From Cognatishimia activa (GTDB lineage Bacteria; Pseudomonadota; Alphaproteobacteria; Rhodobacterales; Rhodobacteraceae), in contig NZ_CP096147.1 of the NCBI RefSeq assembly GCF_026016445.1, forward strand, positions 2,330,501 to 2,394,500: a DNA stretch of 64,000 nt. Direction: 5' to 3'. Position numbers and translations under genes: made by a program. The notes under the pieces are model-generated. The model ran no database searches. It was not told the DNA's origin and was given only the letters and a program-made list of their open reading frames with translations. Positions 27,354 through 35,761 of the stretch are shown piece by piece (the stretch's first letter is position 1; each line of letters starts with the position of its first letter).

Positions 27354-27434
27354 GACAAGGCTTGCCTTGCCTGAACCAGCTCGCGCCTTGCACTGCAGCA
27401 AGGTCGTTGAACAAAATGTTTCATAGGCAAATCA

Positions 27435-28460
27435 ATGACATATAGCTTACAAGACCTCGGCTGGTCTTCCTTTTTTGCGCGTCAGTTAGAGACTGAAGAC
27501 GTGCAACCTTTTCGCGTATCCGAAGTCCATCGCAGCAGCGTAACCGCGCTCTCACCAGAGGGCACCAATCGCCTTTTGTCACCGGATCACGAAACCGGCG
27601 CGATCGCCGTCGGTGACTGGGTTCTGGCAGATGATGAATTCAGGATAACAACGATTCTAGAGCGGCAAACGCTCTTGCAACGACGGGCCGCAGGCCACGA
27701 GGTGAAACCGCAGTTGATTGCGGCAAACGTCGACACACTGTTTATCGTCAGTTCGTGTAACGCTGATTTCAATATCGCCCGCCTAGAGCGATATTTGGCG
27801 TTGGCAAATTCAGCGGGTTCGTACCCTGTTGTTCTGCTAACCAAAGCGGACCAATGCGACGACCCATCCGATTTTAGGCGCGAAATTGAAATGCTGCCAA
27901 TGGCGCCTGTGGTGGAAACCCTGAATGCCAAAGACCCAAGTGAAGTCAAAGCTGCAATGAACTGGGTGAAGCCAGGTCAGACGGCCGCTTTCGTTGGGTC
28001 ATCAGGTGTAGGAAAAACCACCTTGGCCAACGGTATGACGGGCGGCAATGACGCAACTGCTGGCATTCGCGAAGATGATGCGCGAGGACGCCACACAACG
28101 ACTTCGCGGTTCCTGAAACGAATGCTTAACGGCGGTTGGCTGATTGACACACCGGGCATGCGGGAATTGCAGCTCTTTGATGCACAGGACGGGTTAGATG
28201 CCGTGTTTGAAGACCTTCAAACACTTGCTCAACAGTGCAAATTCAACGACTGCGCCCATGAAACCGAACCCGGTTGCGCAGTCAGGGCAGCTCTGGAAGC
28301 AGGAGACATCGACCCAGAACGTGTCGAACGTTGGCGCAAGCTGGAACGCGAGAACCTCTGTAATTCTGAGTTACTCGCTCAAGCCCGCTTGCGGCAAAAG
28401 ACATTCAGTCGTCACGTCAGATCGGTCGTCAAAGGCAACAAAAAGCGCAAGGGGCGCTAA
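27435..28460 (+). CDS. rsgA: Ribosome small-subunit-dependent GTPase RsgA
   Basis: A circularly permuted GTPase (341 residues) that helps mature the 30S subunit and releases other factors from it. The order is an OB-fold (about 25-110), then G4 (LLTKADQ), G1 (GSSGVGKTTLANG, near 185) and G3 (DTPGMREL). A C-terminal zinc motif follows (CKFNDCAHETEPGC, near 275). The G1 position after G4 confirms the permutation. The ATG has only a weak AGG upstream, and the leader contains the short open frame at 27318. Its stop is one base from that of the convergent phosphatase. Confidence 0.95.
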   Translation: MTYSLQDLGWSSFFARQLETEDVQPFRVSEVHRSSVTALSPEGTNRLLSPDHETGAIAVGDWVLADDEFRITTILERQTLLQRRAAGHEVKPQLIAANVDTLFIVSSCNADFNIARLERYLALANSAGSYPVVLLTKADQCDDPSDFRREIEMLPMAPVVETLNAKDPSEVKAAMNWVKPGQTAAFVGSSGVGKTTLANGMTGGNDATAGIREDDARGRHTTTSRFLKRMLNGGWLIDTPGMRELQLFDAQDGLDAVFEDLQTLAQQCKFNDCAHETEPGCAVRAALEAGDIDPERVERWRKLERENLCNSELLAQARLRQKTFSRHVRSVVKGNKKRKGR

Positions 28461-28461
28461 T

Positions 28462-28986
28462 TTAGCTACAATGCAATCCACCGGGGCGCGGCAGTTTTCT
28501 GCGGCGCCCTTTTTGCGCCCACTCATACTGAGCGTCCGTCTCAATCGCACAGGGGCGAACCGCCCTCAGATGCCCAAGTGCTTCTTCAATATGTTCGCCA
28601 GCTTCCATCATCAGCCGCAAAGCGACCATACCGGATCGTCCGCATCCGCCCTTACAATGCACCAGCACGCGGCCACCACCCTTTAAAGCCATCAGAACTT
28701 TCTCAGCCACATCGGGCCATGCCGCTTCGAAGGTTGCGTCGGGTACACCAAAGTCAGTGATAGGAAGATGCTCCCAACGGGCGGCACGTGCTCGAATTTC
28801 GGAGCCGAGTGTTTCGGCCCCGAAGTCTGCCAACTCACCAGACGTTACCAATGTGAGAACGATGGAAGGCTGCCATTCTCGGATATCCTCAAGATCGCCC
28901 TGGTAGTCGCCCCCAAGCCCCGGAAGCTGGGAAATCGCCAAGACCCCTCCCCCAACAGACAATGCATGAAATGCAATATGCGCCAT
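28462..28986 (-). CDS. Tyrosine/dual-specificity protein phosphatase
   Basis: A 174-residue cysteine-dependent phosphatase. The signature C-x5-R is in VHCKGGCGRSGMVAL (nucleophile Cys and phosphate-binding Arg). A general-acid Asp lies upstream in PITDFGVPD, and the fold ends with QYEWAQ. Substrates are unknown. The start at 28986 is preferred over the TTG at 29031 because a GGGAGG sits 7 bp upstream. A perfect 9-bp stem-loop (28995-29017) lies directly against that Shine-Dalgarno sequence. It is downstream of the ankyrin gene on the same strand (78 bp). Confidence 0.87.
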   Translation of the reverse strand: MAHIAFHALSVGGGVLAISQLPGLGGDYQGDLEDIREWQPSIVLTLVTSGELADFGAETLGSEIRARAARWEHLPITDFGVPDATFEAAWPDVAEKVLMALKGGGRVLVHCKGGCGRSGMVALRLMMEAGEHIEEALGHLRAVRPCAIETDAQYEWAQKGRRRKLPRPGGLHCS

Positions 28987-28994
28987 CAAAACCT

Positions 28995-29017
28995 CCCGGC
29001 GAGTCACACTCGCCGGG
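28995..29017 (-). promoter_or_regulatory. Perfect stem-loop next to the phosphatase ribosome-binding site
   Basis: Arms CCCGGCGAG and CTCGCCGGG (9 of 9 paired) close a 5-base loop. On the minus strand the last three G of the stem are also the first bases of the GGGAGG Shine-Dalgarno sequence. There is no U-run, so it is not an ordinary terminator. It could limit ribosome access or protect an mRNA end. Confidence 0.6.
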
Positions 29018-29036
29018 AAGTATCTTTGCATAGTTC

Positions 29037-29071
29037 AGGTTAAGGCAAATAGACTTTTTGCGCCTTAACCT
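29037..29071 (-). terminator. Inverted repeat at the end of the ankyrin gene
   Basis: Perfect 10-bp arms AGGTTAAGGC and GCCTTAACCT flank a 15-base loop and include the ankyrin stop codon. No T-run follows on either strand, so termination is doubtful. It may be an mRNA-stabilising or processing hairpin between the ankyrin and phosphatase genes. Confidence 0.45.
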
Positions 29072-30621
29072 AAACCGCCTTCAATCACCTGTCCGGGATG
29101 GGCTTCTGCCCAGTCTGCCAAAAAATTCGCGACAGCCTCATCCCCCGCCAGATCGATGGCACGTCGCGGCAAAGCAACTCCTTCGGTCAGTGCCAGGTCC
29201 AGACAGGCAATGTAGTCCCGCTCTTTACGGTTCGGGCAGTTTTCCGATCCATGAATGATTGTGGACAACAGAGTGCCGCCATAATCGTTGATATGACCCA
29301 GATCTGGTTTCAGCTTCAGGAAATAATCCATGACTTCGGGCAACCCTTCCCACCCTGCAAGCTGAACCGGTGTCAGCCCTTCACGGTTTGGGCGATCCCA
29401 CTCCAAGCCCAACGCAACCAGCTGTTTCACATGCGGTAGCTTGTCGGGCATTGCCAAAAGGGTGCAGAGCATTTCCCGGTAGGTCTGCGGCAGGAGCGCT
29501 GTATCGACAAATTGCCCATTTGTATCGACGCCATCGGCAGCCTTCGCCAATAGGATTTCCTCTGGTGTCAATTCCGGGGCCTTGCCACATTTTTCTATGG
29601 CCTTTGCCAAATCGCGATTACCGAACACCCGAGCGTACCCGTAGGAGGTCATGCCGTTGTACCGCAAAGAAGGATCAGCACCAGCCTCCATCAACACATC
29701 AATCATCTGCGGCCCACACATCCGACGCGCAGCTTGGTGTAGTGCAGGCAGAACCCAAGGCAATTCTCCCCCAACTTCTTCGGCGGCGAATTCATTCACG
29801 TCACCGCCTGCCGCGATCAATTTACGCACCGCTACATGATCATCAAAATCCATCGCCCTGAGCAGCGCATTGGTACCGCGCGGATCAACCCCGTGCGCGA
29901 TCAACATGTCGATCCCTTCATGATGCCCAAGCTCAGTCGCGTGATAGAGGCTTTCCCCGTCATTCGGATCCGCTCCGTTTTCCAGAAGCCATTTTGCAAG
30001 CCGCATATTGTTCGCATGGCCCAGCGCACCATAAAGAACCGACAGCTGGTGATCATTGTCGGGCGCAACGGGAATGGAGTCATTTACATCCGCACCATGT
30101 GCTACCAACAGCTTCGCGATTGCCATCATGTCATCTGAAAATTCGGGGTGCGTTTGGTGCCAGGTTGAAAAACAAAGATGCGCCATCGGGGAACGCGGGC
30201 CAAGCTTACGTGTTGCCGCTTTCGGGTCAGCCCAAATCGCAGCTTCGACAGCTGCCAAGTCATAAAGAGCGATCTGAACACCGAGCAGCCCTTCAGGCAA
30301 ATCGGGGTGTTCTTTTAGCAGAAACGCCACCACGCGATTTTGCCCATGCGCCAGCGCCATTTTCAATCGTTGTTGCAGGGCTGCGCGGTCTAACCCGACG
30401 GTTTCTGCTGCCAGCTTCAAGGCCGGCCAGCTGGAAAAATTGTGTTCCTGCGCAATGACATGCAGGTAATCTGCATGGCGCAGCTCGGTTCCCTCTGGAC
30501 GGGGTGGATGAACACGCAACCTTTCCCGGGCCGCTGGCAAGCCAAGTGCGTGATCTTTTGCCAATCGCTTGGCCATACGGCGCAATTGGTCGAGTTTCAG
30601 TGTGTTCTGAGAATTTAGCAT
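29065..30621 (-). CDS. Ankyrin-repeat protein
   Basis: A 518-residue protein with no signal peptide or membrane segment. The first 100 residues match a leader module seen on many bacterial ankyrin proteins (LRRMAKRLAKDHALG, then DYLHVIAQEHNFSSWPALKLA). Ankyrin repeats then run from about 130 to 500. Clear ones are LAKWLLENGADPNDGESLYHATELGHHEGIDMLIAHGVDP and MIDVLMEAGADPSLRYNG. Such repeats bind partner proteins; none can be named. The start at 30621 has GAGGGA nine bases upstream. The phosphatase gene follows on the same strand. Confidence 0.85.
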   Translation of the reverse strand: MLNSQNTLKLDQLRRMAKRLAKDHALGLPAARERLRVHPPRPEGTELRHADYLHVIAQEHNFSSWPALKLAAETVGLDRAALQQRLKMALAHGQNRVVAFLLKEHPDLPEGLLGVQIALYDLAAVEAAIWADPKAATRKLGPRSPMAHLCFSTWHQTHPEFSDDMMAIAKLLVAHGADVNDSIPVAPDNDHQLSVLYGALGHANNMRLAKWLLENGADPNDGESLYHATELGHHEGIDMLIAHGVDPRGTNALLRAMDFDDHVAVRKLIAAGGDVNEFAAEEVGGELPWVLPALHQAARRMCGPQMIDVLMEAGADPSLRYNGMTSYGYARVFGNRDLAKAIEKCGKAPELTPEEILLAKAADGVDTNGQFVDTALLPQTYREMLCTLLAMPDKLPHVKQLVALGLEWDRPNREGLTPVQLAGWEGLPEVMDYFLKLKPDLGHINDYGGTLLSTIIHGSENCPNRKERDYIACLDLALTEGVALPRRAIDLAGDEAVANFLADWAEAHPGQVIEGGLG

Positions 30622-30900
30622 CGGTTTCCCTCTCACACCCATGGTTCGCTCAACGGGTCGGAAAGCCGATCATGTCGGTTTAAATATACTAAAGGGATGC
30701 GTCTGGCTTTCCGCGAACCTGGTGGCCGTCCCGTCGGCCAGGGTCACCCTAACGCGAGACAAGTGTGGCATCAACGCCGAAAGCGCCCATCGAGATGCTC
30801 CGCAATGCGGCGCGTGAACCAACATCGCACCTTGCCAATCCGGTGGACGCGCCGCCCCTCTGGCCTTAACCTGCGTGAGACCCGATTCAGAAGGCAAAAC

Positions 30901-32664
30901 ATGAGCGACCCACAAAACACTGGCGAACAAACCGGCTATCAGGTTCTGGCCCGTAAATACCGTCCGGAAACCTTCGCTGACCTTGTTGGCCAAGATGCCA
31001 TGGTGCGCACGCTCAAAAACGCCTTTGCCGCCGACCGTATTGCCCAGGCCTTTGTGATGACAGGCATTCGCGGCACAGGTAAGACCACTACGGCACGGAT
31101 CATTGCAAAAGGCATGAACTGCATTGGCCCTGACGGAAATGGCGGACCAACGACAGAGCCTTGTGGCGTTTGCGAGCATTGCACTGCCATCATGGAAGGC
31201 CGCCATGTTGACGTCATGGAAATGGACGCCGCTTCACGCACGGGCGTGGGCGACATCCGCGAGATCATTGACTCGGTTCATTACCGTGCGGCCTCCGCCC
31301 GCTATAAGATCTACATCATCGATGAGGTGCACATGCTCTCTACCAGCGCGTTCAACGCGCTGCTGAAGACATTGGAAGAGCCACCCGCGCACGTAAAATT
31401 CATCTTTGCGACTACTGAAATTCGCAAAGTCCCGGTCACGGTGCTGTCGCGGTGTCAGCGCTTTGACCTACGCCGCATCGAACCCGAAGACATGATCGCC
31501 TTGATGCGCAAGATTGCCACTGCTGAAGGTGCTGAAATCGCCGACGATGCATTGGCTTTGATCACCCGTGCCGCGGAAGGGTCGGCGCGTGATGCAACCT
31601 CGCTTTTAGATCAGGCGATTTCCCATGGCGCGGGTGAAACAACCGCCGATCAGGTCCGCGCCATGTTGGGTCTCGCCGACCGGGGGCGTGTTCTTGATCT
31701 TTATGACATGATCCTGAAAGGCGACGCAGGCGGTGCCTTAAATGAGCTCTCGGCGCAATATGCCGATGGGGCTGACCCCATGGCCGTGCTGCGGGATCTA
31801 GCTGAGATCACCCACTGGGTCTCGGTTGTTAAAATCACGCCTGAAGCTGCAGACGACCCGACCATCAGCCCTGATGAACGCGCGCGCGGCCAAGCCATGG
31901 CAGAAAACCTGCCAATGCGCGTTATGACCCGCATGTGGCAGATGCTCCTGAAAGCCATCGAAGAAGTTGCCGCTGCGCCGAACGCGATGATGGCGGCGGA
32001 AATGGCAATCATCCGATTGACTCACGTTGCCGATCTACCAAGCCCAGAAGAACTGGTGCGCAAACTGCAAAACACACCCGTTCCACCATCTCCACCAAAT
32101 GGCGGCGGTGGCGGAGGAGCCCCGGTGCCACAGCAAGGTGGAGCCACGCAGGCTCATTCCAGCAGCCAAGTTTCTGGCGGCCCTGGTGGCACTGTGACCG
32201 CGTTGGCACCTCAAGTTGAAAATGCACTCGCCCAATACGCTACCTTTGATCACATAATTGAGCTGATCAAAGAACGTCGTGACGGGTTGCTTCTGAATAA
32301 CGTTAAAAAATATGTGCGCCTTGCTGGCTATCGTCCCGGGCGGATTGAGTTTGTACCAGCGCCAAACGCCCCGCAGGATTTGGCTCAGAAACTCGGCAGC
32401 GCATTGCAACGTTGGACGCATCAACGCTGGGCCGTGATTTTGGTGAATGAAGGCGGTCAACCTTCGATCTTCGAGGTTGAAGACGCCGCTGCCAAAGCGC
32501 TGCGCGAAGAGGCCCGCGCACATCCGCTCGTGCAAGCTATCTTTGATGCTTTCCCTAGGGCGAAGATCACTGAGATCAAATCCCAACAGGAGATCGCTAA
32601 TGAGGCATTGGCTGAGGCCCTGCCTGAGGTCGAAGACGAATGGGACCCATTTGAGGAAGACTGA
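30901..32664 (+). CDS. dnaX: DNA polymerase III subunits gamma and tau (DnaX)
   Basis: The clamp-loader ATPase, 587 residues. Walker A GIRGTGKT is at 55-62, a zinc-binding Cys set near 74-94 (CGVCEHC), Walker B IIDEVHML near 138, and sensor regions follow. A flexible Gly/Pro/Ser stretch (about 395-430) precedes a tau-specific C-terminus that would bind polymerase and helicase. The ATG at 30901 has AGAAGG upstream, and residues before it in the longer frame lack family likeness. I saw no convincing frameshift heptamer for a separate gamma product. First gene of dnaX-phzF-ybaB-recR. Confidence 0.95.
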   Translation: MSDPQNTGEQTGYQVLARKYRPETFADLVGQDAMVRTLKNAFAADRIAQAFVMTGIRGTGKTTTARIIAKGMNCIGPDGNGGPTTEPCGVCEHCTAIMEGRHVDVMEMDAASRTGVGDIREIIDSVHYRAASARYKIYIIDEVHMLSTSAFNALLKTLEEPPAHVKFIFATTEIRKVPVTVLSRCQRFDLRRIEPEDMIALMRKIATAEGAEIADDALALITRAAEGSARDATSLLDQAISHGAGETTADQVRAMLGLADRGRVLDLYDMILKGDAGGALNELSAQYADGADPMAVLRDLAEITHWVSVVKITPEAADDPTISPDERARGQAMAENLPMRVMTRMWQMLLKAIEEVAAAPNAMMAAEMAIIRLTHVADLPSPEELVRKLQNTPVPPSPPNGGGGGGAPVPQQGGATQAHSSSQVSGGPGGTVTALAPQVENALAQYATFDHIIELIKERRDGLLLNNVKKYVRLAGYRPGRIEFVPAPNAPQDLAQKLGSALQRWTHQRWAVILVNEGGQPSIFEVEDAAAKALREEARAHPLVQAIFDAFPRAKITEIKSQQEIANEALAEALPEVEDEWDPFEED

Positions 32665-32667
32665 TCT

Positions 32668-33510
32668 TTGAAACGCCGGTTCATCCAATGCGATGTTTTC
32701 TCTGACGTTCCCGGAAAGGGTAACGGCCTCGCTGTTGTATTGGATGGCGAAGGTCTCAGCACTGAAGATATGCTCGGCTTCGCGGCTTGGACAAACCTTG
32801 CTGAGACGACATTCCTCCTTGCGCCGACAACACCCGAAGCTGATTACCGCGTGCGCATTTTCACGCCCGGACGCGAGATGCTTTTTGCGGGGCATCCGAC
32901 ACTTGGAAGCTGCATGTCATGGCTGCACGCTGGTGGCCAACCGGCGACATCTGGAATTGTCCGACAGGAATGCGCGATTGGCATCGTCGAAATTGATGTT
33001 TCCGGGAAGAATCCTGCCTTCGTGGCACCTGACACAAATATCGCTGAAATGCCAAAAGACGCCCGTGCGCTGCGCCAATCCGCGATGGGGCTGAACGACG
33101 CTCAGATCAAATCGACCGTGCACCTTAACAACGGGCCAGAGTGGTTCCTGTTCGAACTCCACTCAGCAGAAGATGTGCTGGCGGTTGACTCAGGCACCAC
33201 GCAATGGCCGGAGCATTTCGGAACCACGCTGATCGGCGCACATCCGGCGGGCCATGAGTGTGACTATGAAGTACGCAACATCGCGCCCTCGTCTGGGATG
33301 AGTGAAGATCCCATCACCGGGTCTTTGAATTCCGCCATTGCAAAATGGCTCGCGCGGGAAGGTCGGCTGACTGAAGAACTCCTGATTGCTCAGGGGACGG
33401 TTATCAATCGCCTCGGCCGTGTCTATCTTAAACGAGACCTGGTGGATGATCATAAACTCTGGATCGGTGGAGCAGTGAACATCGTGATTGAAGGCACAGT
33501 TGATATCTAA
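32668..33510 (+). CDS. PhzF-family isomerase/epimerase, TTG start
   Basis: A 280-residue protein of the PhzF (diaminopimelate-epimerase-like) fold. Visible blocks are IQCDVFSDVPGKGNGLAVV, TNLAETTFLL with the catalytic Glu, the AGHPTLGS substrate loop, and EDPITGSLN near 213. The family isomerises small acids; the natural substrate of most members, including this one, is unknown. No phenazine genes are near. The start is TTG, three bases after the dnaX stop, with GAGGAA inside the dnaX end acting as Shine-Dalgarno sequence, which implies coupling. It interrupts the usual dnaX-ybaB-recR order. Confidence 0.88.
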   Translation: MKRRFIQCDVFSDVPGKGNGLAVVLDGEGLSTEDMLGFAAWTNLAETTFLLAPTTPEADYRVRIFTPGREMLFAGHPTLGSCMSWLHAGGQPATSGIVRQECAIGIVEIDVSGKNPAFVAPDTNIAEMPKDARALRQSAMGLNDAQIKSTVHLNNGPEWFLFELHSAEDVLAVDSGTTQWPEHFGTTLIGAHPAGHECDYEVRNIAPSSGMSEDPITGSLNSAIAKWLAREGRLTEELLIAQGTVINRLGRVYLKRDLVDDHKLWIGGAVNIVIEGTVDI

Positions 33511-33586
33511 TGATATTTGAACCTGCCTTGTGCCTCATCTTCGCAGCGCTTAGGTAAGACTGAATCGACTTTTTCAGGAGTTCCCC

Positions 33587-33931
33587 ATGCTCAAAGGACT
33601 GGGCCAGCTTGGCGATATGGCCAAGATGATGAAACAAGCGCAGGACATGCAGGAAAAAATGCAGCAGCTGCAAGATGACCTGCACAATATGACCGTGACC
33701 GGCGAAAGCGGTGCGGGCCTGGTCAAAGCGACCGCGACCGCAAAGGGCGATCTAAAAGCGCTCGACATCGATCCTTCGATTTTCGTGCCATCCGAAAAGG
33801 AGGTCGCAGAAGACCTGATCCTTGCAGCCATCAAAGACGCACAAGCCAAAGCGGCAGAAAAATCTCAGGCGGAAATGGGCAAGATCACAGAAGGTCTTGG
33901 CCTGCCAGCAGATTTCAAACTGCCGTTCTAA
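33587..33931 (+). CDS. ybaB: YbaB/EbfC nucleoid-associated protein
   Basis: A 114-residue DNA-binding protein of the YbaB/EbfC family, which forms tweezer-like dimers and coats the nucleoid. The N-terminal coiled-coil helix (MLKGLGQLGDMAKMMKQAQDMQEKMQQLQDDL) and the central strand set (MTVTGESGAGLVKATATAKGDLKALDIDPSIF) are typical. AGGAG lies 7 bp before the ATG. It sits between dnaX and recR, the conserved setting for this family. Confidence 0.95.
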   Translation: MLKGLGQLGDMAKMMKQAQDMQEKMQQLQDDLHNMTVTGESGAGLVKATATAKGDLKALDIDPSIFVPSEKEVAEDLILAAIKDAQAKAAEKSQAEMGKITEGLGLPADFKLPF

Positions 33932-34010
33932 TTTCTAAAGACGCCCCTGCTTCTTCTTTGTATAAATACTCAAAACCGGCGCAACAGATGCACCAGAGTA
34001 GGCCCGAAGA

Positions 34011-34601
34011 ATGAGCAGCAGTGATCTCGAGAATCTGATTGACCTGATGGCCCGCCTGCCGGGCCTAGGTCCCCGCTCTGCCCGCAGGGCAGTGCTGCAT
34101 CTGATCCGCAAACGCGGCATGCTCCTTACGCCACTTGCAGATTCCATGGTGCGCGTTGCCGAAACTGCGCGAGAATGCCTGAACTGCGGCAATGTCGGCA
34201 CCACGGACATCTGTGACATCTGCGCAGACGAAAAACGCGCAACCGGGGAAATCTGCGTCGTCGAAGATGTCGCTGATCTTTGGGCAATGGAACGCGCAGG
34301 CGTTTTCAAAGGCCGCTATCATGTTCTGGGCGGCACGCTATCCGCTCTGGATGGCATCGGCCCCGAAGACCTCTCCATCCCGCGCTTGATCGACCGGGTG
34401 ACGACAGAAAGCGTGAGTGAGGTGATCCTTGCTTTAAACGCGACTGTCGACGGGCAAACCACTGCGCATTACATCGCTGATCAGTTGGAACATACGGTGA
34501 CCATCTCTTCACTCGCACAGGGTGTGCCCATTGGTGGGGAGTTGGATTATCTGGATGAAGGCACCATCACAGCCGCATTGAAGGCCCGCAAACCAATCTA
34601 A
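34011..34601 (+). CDS. recR: Recombination mediator RecR
   Basis: A 196-residue protein that with RecO and RecF loads RecA at gaps. It has an N-terminal helix-hairpin-helix ([16 protein letters not shown]), a zinc finger ([16 protein letters not shown] near 57-72), a Toprim domain ([19 protein letters not shown] and on) and a C-terminal Walker-like strand. Length and domain order match the family. It follows ybaB by 79 bp and is followed by a terminator hairpin at 34627. Confidence 0.96.
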   Translation: MSSSDLENLIDLMARLPGLGPRSARRAVLHLIRKRGMLLTPLADSMVRVAETARECLNCGNVGTTDICDICADEKRATGEICVVEDVADLWAMERAGVFKGRYHVLGGTLSALDGIGPEDLSIPRLIDRVTTESVSEVILALNATVDGQTTAHYIADQLEHTVTISSLAQGVPIGGELDYLDEGTITAALKARKPI

Positions 34602-34626
34602 ATCTTTGGCGGTGTTGGATATTGGC

Positions 34627-34650
34627 CGAAATCTTCAAGATTTCGCTTTT
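34627..34650 (+). terminator. Rho-independent terminator after recR
   Basis: An inverted repeat (CGAAATCTT and AAGATTTCG around a single C) would fold with a small loop. CTTTT follows on the plus strand. The stem is AT-rich, so strength is moderate. Confidence 0.6.
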
Positions 34651-34695
34651 ACCTCTGAATTACCTTAGACGGATATTGGAAAACGAGAGGCACAC

Positions 34696-35085
34696 ATGAA
34701 ACTGCGCTACGCAATATTTTACGTTGACGACGTCAAAAGAACGCTTGAATTCTACAATACCGCGTTTGGACTCCACATTGGATTTCTGCACGAAAGTGGC
34801 GACTACGGGGAGCTTCTGACCGGCGACACAAAACTCGCGTTTTCTTCTATTGAGCTTATGAAAACGCTTGGGAAATCACCTTCACGACCGGATCCGAAAA
34901 GCCCATCCAGTGAGATCGCCTTTGAAACCGAAACCGTCGCTGAAGCGCTTGCGGCCGCAATCGAGGCCGGTGCCACTTTGGTGCAAGAGGCGCGAGAAGA
35001 ACCCTGGGGACAAACGACGTCCTACGTGACCGACATCAATGGATTTCTGGTGGAGATCTGTTCCCCAGTCGCCAGCGCGGGCTGA
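34696..35085 (+). CDS. VOC-family (glyoxalase/bleomycin-resistance fold) protein
   Basis: A 129-residue metalloprotein-fold candidate with paired beta-alpha-beta modules. It opens LRYAIFYVDDVKRTLEFYNTAFGL and closes with TSYVTDINGFLVEICSP, where a terminal Glu of the metal site is usual. Activity (dioxygenase, isomerase or resistance) cannot be told from sequence. The ATG has GAGAGG upstream. Its last 64 bp overlap the end of the convergent AraC-type regulator gene, an antisense overlap of coding sequence. Confidence 0.82.
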   Translation: MKLRYAIFYVDDVKRTLEFYNTAFGLHIGFLHESGDYGELLTGDTKLAFSSIELMKTLGKSPSRPDPKSPSSEIAFETETVAEALAAAIEAGATLVQEAREEPWGQTTSYVTDINGFLVEICSPVASAG

Positions 35086-35684
35086 GCCAACTGATGCTGA
35101 ACCTTTGCATTTGATCGCAGCGCAAGCGGGCTTAGACCAAACCAATGTCTGAACTCGCGCGCCATATGGGCCTGGTCTGAAAACCCATGATCGGCGGCAA
35201 CCGCAGCCAGAGGCGACTGGTGATCTTGTGAGGCGCGCCGAACACGAGCCAAACGCAGCCAGAAAATCGGTGACTTTCCTGTTTCTTTGATGAGTAGGCG
35301 GTGCAAGCTTCGCACGGAAACGCCACTGGCCCTTGCGGCACGTTCCACGCCCTCTGCCTCTGATAGGCATCGGATGGCCTCAGCGGAACGTGTTTGGGCG
35401 GTTACTTCGTGATGAATGTCATTTCCGTTGACCTCAATTCCTTGCTCCAATCCGCACAGGAAATCTGCCGAAATATGCGAACCGGGGGACAATCGATATC
35501 CCGTCAAATCTGCACCGGGAGTTAGTTCAACAATTTCTGGCGCGGCCTGAAGAGGCGTCACGCGCCACTCGCATTGCCCGTTTGGATGATCAATCCGAAT
35601 AATATCTCGGCACCCATCCGGAAGCACCAGCTCCGCTGCGCAAACTTGCGCTTTATGCATCCACTTTTGAAGAACCGCAGTCAT
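35022..35684 (-). CDS. AraC-family transcriptional regulator
   Basis: A 220-residue regulator with a divergent N-terminal sensing part (about 1-120, AELVLPDGCRDIIRI) and a C-terminal AraC double helix-turn-helix. Parts of the latter are VERAARASGVSVRSLHRLLIKETGKSP and AAVAADHGFSDQAHMAREFRHWFGLSP. The N-terminal block with PDGC resembles the DUF6597 type of sensing domain in some regulators, which is uncertain. ATG at 35684 gives the usual N-terminus; a TTG at 35723 would start inside a terminator stem. The 3' end overlaps the VOC gene by 64 bp on the opposite strand. Confidence 0.8.
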   Translation of the reverse strand: MTAVLQKWMHKAQVCAAELVLPDGCRDIIRIDHPNGQCEWRVTPLQAAPEIVELTPGADLTGYRLSPGSHISADFLCGLEQGIEVNGNDIHHEVTAQTRSAEAIRCLSEAEGVERAARASGVSVRSLHRLLIKETGKSPIFWLRLARVRRASQDHQSPLAAVAADHGFSDQAHMAREFRHWFGLSPLALRSNAKVQHQLAQPALATGEQISTRNPLMSVT

Positions 35685-35708
35685 ACGCCTATGTTGACCG
35701 CCAAAAGA

Positions 35709-35737
35709 AAAGCCCGCAACCAAATGGTGCGGGCTTT
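35709..35737 (-). terminator. Terminator of the DUF1013 gene
   Basis: Arms AAAGCCCGCA and TGCGGGCTTT close a 9-base loop. On the minus strand they are followed by TCTTTTGG. It lies 24 bp past the DUF1013 stop, just before the AraC-type regulator start. Confidence 0.8.
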
Positions 35738-35761
35738 CTGAAAATCTATGCGATGAAAGCC

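Noticed and set aside
30697..30900. Longer N-terminus for DnaX
   Set aside because: The extra 68 residues are Arg-rich without family likeness, and the ATG at 30901 has a good ribosome site and the standard N-terminus.
32296..32316. Run of six A in dnaX as a possible frameshift site for the gamma subunit
   Set aside because: In the reading frame it is GTT AAA AAA TAT, which does not make a classical X-XXY-YYZ heptamer, and no stop or stimulating hairpin fits.
32035..32895. A 286-codon minus-strand frame across the dnaX-phzF junction
   Set aside because: It is antisense to two well-supported genes and lacks any motif.
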